12,313 bases of DNA, taken from the NCBI GenBank assembly GCA_019418235.1, contig DYCH01000022.1, positions 7,374-19,686 on the forward strand, written 5' to 3'. Under the pieces are notes generated by a model. That model saw only the letters and a program-made list of their open reading frames with translations, had not been told where the DNA came from and searched no databases. How positions within the stretch are numbered: position 1 is the first letter of the stretch; each line of letters opens with the position of its first letter. The position numbers and the translations under genes are program-made. Below are positions 1-6,107 of this stretch, piece by piece. The stretch is from Sutterella sp. Its GTDB lineage: Bacteria; Pseudomonadota; Gammaproteobacteria; Burkholderiales; Burkholderiaceae_F.

Positions 1-88
1 GTTATTGACAATCTACTTATTTTAATGTTTTCAAAGGGATTTTCATAGCAAAACGAAGGCGAAATTGTGTTGAATTTTCTAGTTTTTT

Positions 89-118
89 GTGACGGACTAA
101 AGACAAAATCCTTATAAT
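89..118 (+). promoter_or_regulatory. Probable sigma70 promoter of the VOC gene
   Basis: A perfect -10 TATAAT lies at 113-118. The best -35 is GTGACG at 89-94 (4 of 6 to TTGACA) with an 18-bp spacer. Transcription would start near 125, leaving a short leader with AAGGAG at 146-151, 9 nt before the ATG at 161. The rest of 1-160 shows no gene. The -10 is convincing and the -35 is weak. Confidence 0.5.
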
Positions 119-160
119 TAATCAAATGACTGTTGAAAGAATTTTAAGGAGTGAATTCAG

Positions 161-565
161 ATGACTGATTACCCCAAATTGCGTTTGTCTCGTCAAACCA
201 GAGATATCGAGTTGTTGTTGCCGTTTTATCGTGACGGCTTAGGTTTTGAAGTGCTCGATCGCAGTGAAAATGTGAACGGTATGGATACCGTGCTTTTGGG
301 CCACAAGCACTGGCCGTATCAATTTGAATTTGCTCAAGTGCGTGGCGCTGATGATGCTCCGCGTGCTCCGTCGAGCGAATACTATCGCGTCTTTTGCATT
401 GAAAGCGATGAACTTTGGACGATGTTGTTAGCCAGTATGTTTGATGCTGGTGTTCCGCAAGTCACGCCCCCGTCTGCATACGTCAATGGCAAGTGGCCGA
501 GCGTCGCTTACGAAGACGCTGACGGTTATCGTGTTGTTTTGGTTCACGGTCACTGGAAGAAGTAA
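161..565 (+). CDS. VOC-superfamily (glyoxalase/bleomycin-resistance fold) protein, YycE-like
   Basis: A 134-aa cytoplasmic protein with the vicinal-oxygen-chelate fold, probably a small-molecule-binding or metal-dependent enzyme of unknown substrate. Seen: an N-terminal segment PFYRDGLGFEVL (residues 21-32) typical of the first beta-alpha unit of glyoxalase domains, a central strand YQFEFAQ (53-59), and a C-terminal YEDADGYRVVL (117-127), the usual closing strand of the fold. The order and length resemble the Bacillus YycE subgroup, which has no settled function. The start is supported by AAGGAG 9 nt upstream. An intrinsic terminator follows directly, so the gene may be mainly monocistronic. 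Family assignment is secure; the reaction is not known. Confidence 0.85.
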   Translation: MTDYPKLRLSRQTRDIELLLPFYRDGLGFEVLDRSENVNGMDTVLLGHKHWPYQFEFAQVRGADDAPRAPSSEYYRVFCIESDELWTMLLASMFDAGVPQVTPPSAYVNGKWPSVAYEDADGYRVVLVHGHWKK

Positions 566-581
566 TTCGCTCTTCATGATC

Positions 582-628
582 AAAGCGCAGTCGGCCTGAA
601 TTTTCCGATCTGCGCTTTTCTTGTTTTT
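582..628 (+). terminator. Intrinsic terminator after the VOC gene, abutting the next Shine-Dalgarno
   Basis: Arms AAAGCGCAG (582-590) and CTGCGCTTT (610-618) pair perfectly over 9 bp, and an inner CGG/CCG adds 3 bp past a small internal asymmetry. A T-rich tract (TTTTCTTG then TTTTT) runs from 616 to 628. The next gene's Shine-Dalgarno starts at 629, so there is no room for a promoter between them. Confidence 0.85.
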
Positions 629-639
629 AAGGAACTGAG

Positions 640-1146
640 ATGATTTCCATTCGTGTTGCTACCGTTGATGATGCCCAAGTGCTCTATGACATCGAGTCTG
701 CATCTTTCCCGGAAGCAGAAGCTTGCAGTCTAGAAAACTTTCAAAAGCGCTTGGCTGTTTTTGCTGATTGCTTTTTAATTTTGGAAAAAGATCAAAAACC
801 TGTGGGTTTGATTGATGGCATGATCACCGATCAAATGACCATCACGGATGATCTTTATGAAGACGCAAAACTTCATAATCCTAATGGCGCATGGCAAAGT
901 ATTTTTGGTTTAGCAGTGATTCCGACTGAACGTCGCCAAGGGTTTGCTGCTTTATTGATGATGGAATTTATTGAAAAAGCCCGAAGCGAAGGTCGTAAGG
1001 GTTTGATTCTGACTTGTAAAGAAGGCTTGATCGACTTTTATGAGCAGTTTGGCTACGAGTGTCAAGGTGTCTCCGGCTCTGTTCACGGTGGTGCCAAGTG
1101 GTATGACATGGTCTTAGACTTTGAAAAAGTTCCTCCTGTTTTCTAA
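640..1146 (+). CDS. GNAT-family N-acetyltransferase
   Basis: A 168-aa acetyl-CoA-dependent N-acetyltransferase; the acceptor is unknown. Seen: the GNAT N-terminal RVATVDDAQVLYDIESASFP (5-24), the motif A core VIPTERRQGFAALLM (93-107), in which the RRQGFA loop would bind the CoA pyrophosphate, and the motif B ending DFYEQFGYE (132-140). The overall pattern recalls AANAT-like small GNATs, a guess only. AAGGA at 629-633 fixes the ATG. The Shine-Dalgarno directly follows the T tract of the preceding terminator, so expression depends on readthrough or on a promoter inside the VOC gene. The U32 gene starts 3 nt after this stop, so the two are almost certainly co-transcribed. Confidence 0.88.
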   Translation: MISIRVATVDDAQVLYDIESASFPEAEACSLENFQKRLAVFADCFLILEKDQKPVGLIDGMITDQMTITDDLYEDAKLHNPNGAWQSIFGLAVIPTERRQGFAALLMMEFIEKARSEGRKGLILTCKEGLIDFYEQFGYECQGVSGSVHGGAKWYDMVLDFEKVPPVF

Positions 1147-1149
1147 AAA

Positions 1150-2412
1150 ATGAACCGTAAAGATTTTGAAATTATGGCCCCGGTGGGGTCTCGTGAAGCG
1201 TTATACGCCGCTATTCAAGCCGGTGCCGATTCCATTTACTTCGGGATTGAAAACCTTAATATGCGTGCGCATTCGGCAAAGGCTTTCACGATTAACGATT
1301 TAAGAGAAATCGCCGAAGTTTGCCACGAGCACAAGGTTAAAACCTATCTAACGGTCAACACCATTATTTATGACGAAGACCGTGCGCTTATGCGAGAAAT
1401 TATTGATGCGGCTAAGGAAGCGGGCATTGATGCAATTATCGCAAGCGACGTGGCCGTGATGAGCTACTGCTATGACATCGGTCAACCGGTTCATTTATCT
1501 ACTCAATTAAATATCTCCAACATCGAAAGCTTGCGCTTTTTTGCGCGCTTTGCCGATGTGGTGGTATTGGCTCGAGAACTCAATCTTGATCAAGTTAAAG
1601 TCATTGCTGATGCGATTGAAAAAGAACAAATCAAGGGACCTTCTGGAAAACTTGTTCGCATCGAAATGTTCTGTCACGGTGCGCTTTGCATGGCCGTGAG
1701 TGGTAAGTGCTATTTGAGTTTGTCCACGCGTGGCTTTAGCGCCAATCGTGGCAATTGCATGCAAAATTGCCGCCGCACTTATATTGCAAAAGACAAAGAA
1801 CGCGATATCGAGTTTGAGATTGACAACGAATACATCATGAGTCCGAAGGACTTGAAAACGATCGGTTTCATGGATCGAATGGTCGAGGCCGGTGTGAAGG
1901 TTTTCAAGATCGAAGGTCGCGCCCGTGGCCCGGAATACGTTCGAGTCGTTGCACAATGCTACGGTGAAGCATTGGATGAAATCTTAGAAAGTCGTTGGGA
2001 CGAAACCAGTCAAACGAAGTGGGATGAATGTTTAGCAACGGTCTTTAATCGCGGTTTTTGGGACGGCTACTATTTGGGTCAACCCGTGGGAGAGCTTACC
2101 AAGCGCTATGGCTCTTTGGCAACGGAGACGAAATTTTATGCCGGCAAGTGCTTGAAGTACTTCTCGAAGATCGGTGTGGCGGAATTTTTGGTGCAAGCCC
2201 AAGACTTCCAATTGGGGGATAAGTTGCTGATCACCGGACCCACGACAGGTGCGATTTTTATCACGCCCGAAGAAATCATCTGTGATGAAAAGCCCGTGAC
2301 AGAGATTAAAAAGGGGATGGATATCACCTTTAAGATTGCTGAAAAAGTCCGAGAAAACGACAAGCTATACGTGATTCGTGAATCGGAAGTTGCCAAACTC
2401 GCTAGGGCTTAA
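1150..2412 (+). CDS. Peptidase U32 family protein (TrhP/RlhA-like RNA hydroxylation type)
   Basis: A 420-aa cytoplasmic protein of the U32 family. Although named as peptidases, characterised members (TrhP, RlhA, UbiU/UbiV) are iron-sulfur proteins used in hydroxylation of tRNA, rRNA or ubiquinone precursors. Seen: a TIM-barrel-like N-terminus (MAPVGSREALYAAIQAGADS, from residue 9) and the complete U32 signature E-x-F-x-H-G-A-L-C-x4-G-x-C-x-L-S at 172-190. C180, C187, C203 and C207 are the likely cluster ligands. The motif NRGFWDGYYLG lies near residue 300. The length fits single-domain TrhP-like members, not the longer RlhA. No Shine-Dalgarno precedes the ATG, which is 3 nt behind the GNAT stop, so translation is probably coupled. 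The exact RNA target cannot be read from the sequence. Confidence 0.88.
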   Translation: MNRKDFEIMAPVGSREALYAAIQAGADSIYFGIENLNMRAHSAKAFTINDLREIAEVCHEHKVKTYLTVNTIIYDEDRALMREIIDAAKEAGIDAIIASDVAVMSYCYDIGQPVHLSTQLNISNIESLRFFARFADVVVLARELNLDQVKVIADAIEKEQIKGPSGKLVRIEMFCHGALCMAVSGKCYLSLSTRGFSANRGNCMQNCRRTYIAKDKERDIEFEIDNEYIMSPKDLKTIGFMDRMVEAGVKVFKIEGRARGPEYVRVVAQCYGEALDEILESRWDETSQTKWDECLATVFNRGFWDGYYLGQPVGELTKRYGSLATETKFYAGKCLKYFSKIGVAEFLVQAQDFQLGDKLLITGPTTGAIFITPEEIICDEKPVTEIKKGMDITFKIAEKVRENDKLYVIRESEVAKLARA

Positions 2413-2427
2413 ACACTAGTATTTGCT

Positions 2428-2456
2428 TTGCAATTTAATTGACGGTGTGGCAAAAT
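2428..2456 (+). promoter_or_regulatory. Weak candidate promoter for tRNA-Ala
   Basis: TTGCAA (2428-2433) and CAAAAT (2451-2456) are 17 bp apart, each 4 of 6 to consensus, placing a start about 5 nt before the tRNA. No terminator separates the U32 gene from the tRNA, so co-transcription with the U32 gene is an alternative. Confidence 0.3.
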
Positions 2457-2467
2457 TTTCAGCCGTC

Positions 2468-2543
2468 GGGGATGTAGCTCAGTTGGCAGAGCGCTGCGTT
2501 CGCAATGCAGAGGTCGGGAGTTCGACCCTCCTCATCTCCACCA
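2468..2543 (+). tRNA. tRNA-Ala, anticodon CGC
   Basis: A 76-nt cloverleaf including an encoded CCA. The acceptor arms are GGGGATG (2468-2474) and CATCTCC (2533-2539), and the pairing places G3 opposite U70, the alanine identity element. The D arm is GCTC/GAGC. The anticodon stem holds the loop TTCGCAA with CGC at 2501-2503 and a G31-U39 wobble. The T arm is built around GTTCGACCC. It would read the alanine codon GCG. A terminator starts 17 nt after the CCA end. Confidence 0.95.
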
Positions 2544-2559
2544 TAATTTCTCTAGAAAG

Positions 2560-2582
2560 CCCCTGATATTTCAGGGGTTTTT
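2560..2582 (+). terminator. Intrinsic terminator after tRNA-Ala
   Basis: A perfect 7-bp stem, CCCCTGA (2560-2566) and TCAGGGG (2571-2577), closes a TATT loop and is followed by TTTTT. It ends the tRNA transcript, and the U32 transcript if they are joined, and insulates the efflux promoter. Confidence 0.92.
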
Positions 2583-2632
2583 CACACTAATTCAAAAAAC
2601 AAATCTTTTATTTTCCTGTCATTTCCTCATTT

Positions 2633-2661
2633 TTGACAAGATATAAACCGATCGGTATAGT
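2633..2661 (+). promoter_or_regulatory. emrAB promoter
   Basis: TTGACA (2633-2638, perfect) and TATAGT (2656-2661, 5 of 6) are separated by exactly 17 bp, placing the start near 2668 and giving a leader of about 80 nt. One operator palindrome fills the right part of the spacer and shares its last base with the -10; the second lies just past the start point. A strong promoter with this arrangement is typical of a repressed efflux operon. Confidence 0.85.
2647..2656. promoter_or_regulatory. Operator 1: palindrome ACCGATCGGT in the -35/-10 spacer
   Basis: A perfect 10-bp palindrome lies between the -35 and -10 of the emrAB promoter, touching the first base of the -10. Outside the core, positions +/-7 and +/-8 are again complementary while +/-6 are not. 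A bound protein here would block RNA polymerase. Assignment to the downstream TetR protein is inferred from context. Confidence 0.75.
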
Positions 2662-2672
2662 TTGCTTATATG

Positions 2673-2688
2673 TGTACCGATCGGTACA
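2673..2688. promoter_or_regulatory. Operator 2: 16-bp palindrome TGTACCGATCGGTACA
   Basis: A perfect 16-bp palindrome containing the same ACCGATCGGT core as operator 1, centred 29 bp further on and lying about +6 to +21 of the predicted transcript. Two identical cores at one promoter suggest two regulator dimers or cooperative repression. Confidence 0.78.
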
Positions 2689-2747
2689 TCTTGGAGATTT
2701 CTCACGATTTTAAACATCTGACGAAATCTTAGTAAAGGAAGTGGGTT

Positions 2748-3896
2748 ATGTTGTTAGCCAATACACTGAAAGATCAAGTGAGTCTTTTCAAAAGTCAAAA
2801 TAAAAGAAAGCAACTCCTAATAGGGACGGCTTTGGTGGTGTTTCTTGGTGTGTTGTGTTGGTCAGTATGGTATTTTGTGAGTTCTTCCAGGGTCTCAACA
2901 GACAATGCCTATACTGAAGCAGAAACGGCCGAGGTTACCGCCCTTATTGATGCACCCGTGAAAGATGTTTTGGTACACGATACAAACAGAGTCAAGGCGG
3001 GAGATATTTTGGTTTACCTTGATGACAGCGATGCAAAACTTGTTTATGAAAACGCCAAGGCTCAATACGAACGAACTCTTCGTAATGTGCGTCAAATCTT
3101 TATCAATAATCGAGTTCTTCAGGAACGACTGACAACCAATGAGGCTAGAGTTATAGCGTCTGAGGCTGATGTCAAACGCACTCAGGCCGTGTTAAATCGA
3201 GCAGTACTCGATCTCAAACGTCAACAACAGCTCTTCAAGGTGAACGCAACTTCTAAAGAACAATTGGATCACGCAAGGGCTGAGTATGCAGTCGCATTGG
3301 CGGCTGAGCATCAAGCAAAAGCTTTATTAAATGCAGCGCTATCGTCCAAAGCGGAGGCGATTGAAGAATTAAAGGCAAACGAAGCTTTAACAGAGGGGGT
3401 TAGCCCTGAAAAACATCCAGAACTGTTGGCAACCAAAGCGCAACTCGATAAGGCTCAACTCGATCTTGACCGTACGGTTGTTCGCGCTCCTATTGATGGA
3501 ATTGTCGGAAAACGGACTGTTGAAATTGGACAAAAAATTCAGGCTGGGCAGCGCTTAATGATGGTTACACCGGTCAACGATATCTATGTGAATGCGAATT
3601 TTAAAGAAACTCAGCTGCGAAAGATGGCCATCGGTCAGCTCGTCAAAGTCTCATCGGATCTTTACGGTAGTAGGGTTGTCTACAAAGGTCGTGTTGAAGG
3701 TTTTTCCCCAGGAACGGGCGCGGCTTTCGCGGCAATTCCTGCTCAGAACGCTACAGGGAATTGGATCAAAGTCGTGCAACGCGTGCCAGTTCGCATTAGT
3801 TTGGCACCGGAAGATTTAGAAAAATATCCCTTGAGGGTAGGTCTTTCTATGCATGTTGTTGTTGATCTGTCGAGTGAAGCTAAAGAGGGCCTTTAG
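2748..3896 (+). CDS. emrA: EmrA-like HlyD-family membrane fusion protein of a multidrug efflux pump
   Basis: A 382-aa periplasmic adaptor that would link the EmrB transporter to an outer-membrane channel. Seen: a short cytoplasmic N-terminus, one membrane anchor (about residues 24-46), then STDNAYTEAETAEV and DAPVKDVLVHDTNRVKAGDI, the first half of the lipoyl-like domain. A long alpha-helical hairpin spans about 95-235, and the second lipoyl half is VRAPIDGIVGKRTVEIGQ. The beta-barrel carries the EmrA-type NATGNWIKVVQRVPVRI. Length is normal for EmrA. The start has AAAGGAAG upstream. The stop codon overlaps the emrB Shine-Dalgarno, so the two are tightly coupled. Expression should be controlled by the twin operators. 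Confidence 0.92.
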   Translation: MLLANTLKDQVSLFKSQNKRKQLLIGTALVVFLGVLCWSVWYFVSSSRVSTDNAYTEAETAEVTALIDAPVKDVLVHDTNRVKAGDILVYLDDSDAKLVYENAKAQYERTLRNVRQIFINNRVLQERLTTNEARVIASEADVKRTQAVLNRAVLDLKRQQQLFKVNATSKEQLDHARAEYAVALAAEHQAKALLNAALSSKAEAIEELKANEALTEGVSPEKHPELLATKAQLDKAQLDLDRTVVRAPIDGIVGKRTVEIGQKIQAGQRLMMVTPVNDIYVNANFKETQLRKMAIGQLVKVSSDLYGSRVVYKGRVEGFSPGTGAAFAAIPAQNATGNWIKVVQRVPVRISLAPEDLEKYPLRVGLSMHVVVDLSSEAKEGL

Positions 3897-3906
3897 GAGG
3901 CGCCTT

Positions 3907-5400
3907 ATGACAAACAATCTGTCCCCTTTAACAGGCGTAAGTTTCTTTCTGACCATTATTGCTCTTGCGCTTGGAAACTTTATGACAGTACTCGATACAA
4001 CGATTACTAACGTATCGATTCCAACGATTTCGGGCAATCTTGGCGTTTCTGCAAATGAAGGAACTTGGGTAATTACGATGTACGCTGTGGCAGAGGCTGT
4101 AACAATGCCTTTGACGGGGTGGCTGACGAATCGTTTTGGACAGGTAAGAGTTTTTGTTGTTGCCACCTTTGCTTTTGTGATTTTTTCTCTTCTTTGTGGG
4201 TTAGCTTGGTCCTTAGAGGCGCTGGTTATTTTTCGTGTTCTTCAAGGGTTGGCAGGAGGACCGCTGATCCCCTTATCTTCGACGCTACTGGTCTCAATTT
4301 TCCCAAAAGATAAATCTCATGTTGCCGTTGCTATTTGGGGGTTAACTTCTGTGAGTGCGCCTGTGTTAGGGCCCGTTTTAGGTGGATGGATTTGCGACAA
4401 CTCCTCTTGGTCTTGGATTTTTTATATCAATATTCCAGTCGGACTTTTCTTGGCTTGTGTGGTGTGGTTCTTTATGAAAAAACGCGATAACGCCACAACG
4501 AAATCTCCCATCGACTACATCGGATTGATTTTATTAGTTGTGTTTGTGACATCTTTACAACTGGCTCTGGATAAGGGGCGAGAACTTGACTGGTTTGATT
4601 CAACCTTCATCGTCGGTTGCAGTGTGACGGCTACTTTATCATTAATTGTTTTGGTTATTTGGGAACTAACAGATAAGAACCCGGTCTTGGATCTTTCTGT
4701 TTTTAAGTCACGTAATTGGCTCGTTTCAACAATTACATTGAGTTTTATGTTTGGACTTTTTTTCGGAAATATTGTGATATCGCCATTGTGGCTTCAGCAA
4801 CAAATGGGTTATACCGCCTTGTGGTCAGGTCTTGCACTTGCTCCGATGGGAATTTCTGCCGTGATTGCCTCTCCAATTGTTGGGAAACTCATGCCAAAAG
4901 TTGATCATCGGCTGATCGTTACAGTGGGGATGTCAATTTTAGGGGTTTCATTTTATCTCCGTGCGAATTTTACTTCTGAGGTCGATTTCTTCACGATTAC
5001 TGTTCCAATGTTCATTATCGGCGCAGGTGCATCTGCTTGTTTAGTTACCCTTATCCAGTTGGGAATTTCAGACTTACCCGCTCAAAAGGTGACAGGGGGC
5101 ACGGGACTTCAGAACTTTCTCCGTATTCTATCGATGGCAATAGGGAGCTCGCTTTCTCAAACTTATTGGGAACGATCGCAAAGAGAGAGTCGCTCAGAAC
5201 TGGTTTCCATTCTCAACGAAGACTTTATAAATGATGGTATCGCTAATATGGCAGGCGAGGCAGTTTTAGAAAATTTCTCACATTTGGTAGATGTTCAGGC
5301 GATGATGTTAGGTACGAACGATTTTTATGCCTGGGCTAGTGTTTTGATGTTTATTTTTGCGTCATTTATTTGGTTGGTAAAGAAGAACGAAACCTTTTAA
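3907..5400 (+). CDS. emrB: EmrB-like MFS transporter, DHA2 (14-TM) drug:proton antiporter
   Basis: A 497-aa inner-membrane drug exporter working with EmrA. Seen: the DHA2 motif LDTTITNVSIPTI with Asp30 in TM1, the motif A loop GWLTNRFGQVRVF, motif B RVLQGLAGGPLIPLS, and the antiporter motif C APVLGPVLGGW, then further hydrophobic segments consistent with 14 TM helices. An in-frame ATG at 3853 inside emrA would add 18 residues, but AGGAGG at 3895-3900 lies 6 nt before the ATG at 3907, so that start is chosen. The stop overlaps the convergent tetR stop. Substrates cannot be predicted. No TolC-like gene is nearby, so an outer-membrane channel must come from elsewhere. Confidence 0.93.
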   Translation: MTNNLSPLTGVSFFLTIIALALGNFMTVLDTTITNVSIPTISGNLGVSANEGTWVITMYAVAEAVTMPLTGWLTNRFGQVRVFVVATFAFVIFSLLCGLAWSLEALVIFRVLQGLAGGPLIPLSSTLLVSIFPKDKSHVAVAIWGLTSVSAPVLGPVLGGWICDNSSWSWIFYINIPVGLFLACVVWFFMKKRDNATTKSPIDYIGLILLVVFVTSLQLALDKGRELDWFDSTFIVGCSVTATLSLIVLVIWELTDKNPVLDLSVFKSRNWLVSTITLSFMFGLFFGNIVISPLWLQQQMGYTALWSGLALAPMGISAVIASPIVGKLMPKVDHRLIVTVGMSILGVSFYLRANFTSEVDFFTITVPMFIIGAGASACLVTLIQLGISDLPAQKVTGGTGLQNFLRILSMAIGSSLSQTYWERSQRESRSELVSILNEDFINDGIANMAGEAVLENFSHLVDVQAMMLGTNDFYAWASVLMFIFASFIWLVKKNETF

Positions 5401-6014
5401 GGCTTACCATAAGCCTTTAAAAAAGTTTCAACGGCATCCTTAATCCATGTTTTTTTTTGTTGTTCCGAGGGCAGATTGTCAGTATCTAATAAACACTCCA
5501 TATGAGCTTCCCCACGCACCATACTGATAAAAATTCCTGTAGCTCGCTCTGCTCCAATGTCTTGAATATAGATTTCACCTTTTTGAGAGGCCTCGGAAAG
5601 TTTGGCTTCAATACGATCTTTAATTCGTTGGGGGCCTGCCAACTGAAACTTCATCCCAATTCCCGGAAATTTAGGCGCTACGGCCACCACAATGCGGTAA
5701 AGCGACAGTGATGTTGGGGCAAGAACTAAATCAAGATAAAAGGCACCTAATTGCGTTAGTGAATCTCGGATTTCCGAGCTTTTAACTGACAAAGAGTCAA
5801 AGGATGCCACCAACATTGCGCATTCATGTTCAACCGCAGCAACAAAAAGATTTTCTTTATTGGGATAATGAGCATACATCGTTGCTTTAGACACACCTGC
5901 CTTACGCTGAATCATGTCAGTCGTTGTTTCACTAAACCCGTACTCAAGAAAAAGTGAGATGGCAGCATCTAAAATAATCTTTTTTTTGTCGCGCATCGGA
6001 GTTGTTTTTTGCAA
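5397..6014 (-). CDS. TetR-family transcriptional repressor with AefR-like C-terminal domain
   Basis: A 205-aa one-component regulator, probably the repressor of emrAB. Seen: a TetR N-terminal helix-turn-helix (about 11-60) with ILDAAISLFLEYGF, the recognition region RKAGVSKATMYAHYPNKENLF, and a ligand-binding domain containing SLYRIVVAVAPKFPGIG and LAGPQRI (about 103-131), typical of AefR-like (TetR_C_7) proteins. The chosen start is TTG at 6014 with AAAGAG 6 nt upstream. An ATG six codons later (residue 7) has no Shine-Dalgarno and would also keep the whole domain. It converges on emrB with a 4-nt overlap. No copy of the emrAB palindrome lies in its own upstream region, so obvious autoregulation is lacking. 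Confidence 0.92.
   Translation of the reverse strand: MQKTTPMRDKKKIILDAAISLFLEYGFSETTTDMIQRKAGVSKATMYAHYPNKENLFVAAVEHECAMLVASFDSLSVKSSEIRDSLTQLGAFYLDLVLAPTSLSLYRIVVAVAPKFPGIGMKFQLAGPQRIKDRIEAKLSEASQKGEIYIQDIGAERATGIFISMVRGEAHMECLLDTDNLPSEQQKKTWIKDAVETFLKAYGKP
5399..5417. terminator. Hairpin across the overlapping emrB and tetR stop codons
   Basis: AAGGCTTA (5399-5406) and TAAGCCTT (5410-5417) form a perfect 8-bp stem with a CCA loop. Flanking TTTT (5395-5398) and AAAA extend it past a one-base bulge. It contains the ends of both convergent genes. Neither strand has a proper U tract straight after it, so it is a possible bidirectional terminator or 3'-end stabiliser, not a textbook one. Confidence 0.5.
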
Positions 6015-6045
6015 AATTAACTCTTTGATATTTTGGAGAAATTAA

Positions 6046-6051
6046 ATTATA
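6046..6051 (-). promoter_or_regulatory. Candidate -10 of the tetR promoter
   Basis: On the minus strand a perfect TATAAT lies 32-37 nt before the TTG start, giving a leader of about 25 nt. No good -35 is visible; the hexamer at 17 bp is GACTGT. Region 6015-6107 holds nothing else recognisable and no terminator for the gene at 6108. Confidence 0.45.
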
Positions 6052-6107
6052 TCGCAGAGGGGTAGATTACAGTCGAAAAGTTAAAGGAGTAACGACATTT
6101 GGGGTGT

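Noticed and set aside
5..10. Perfect TTGACA as a promoter -35
   Set aside because: No acceptable -10 lies 16-18 bp downstream; the TATAAT at 113-118 serves the first gene better.
1507..1956. 149-aa open frame on the minus strand
   Set aside because: Lies wholly inside the U32 gene, whose signature motif and cysteines are intact; treated as a shadow.
2439..2467. TTGACG before the tRNA as its -35, and the GACGG/CCGTC pair as a terminator
   Set aside because: No -10 at the right distance, and the stem is only 5 bp with no T tract.
3853..3906. Earlier emrB start inside emrA (18 extra residues)
   Set aside because: The added stretch is basic and unlike EmrB N-termini, while AGGAGG is ideally placed for the ATG at 3907.
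6083..6089. AAAGGAG on the plus strand as a ribosome site
   Set aside because: No start codon follows at a workable distance and no frame opens on this strand.
2468..6107. Efflux cluster as a genomic island integrated at the tRNA 3' end
   Set aside because: No direct repeat of the tRNA 3' end is found in the rest of the window and no integrase is present. The tRNA also has its own terminator.
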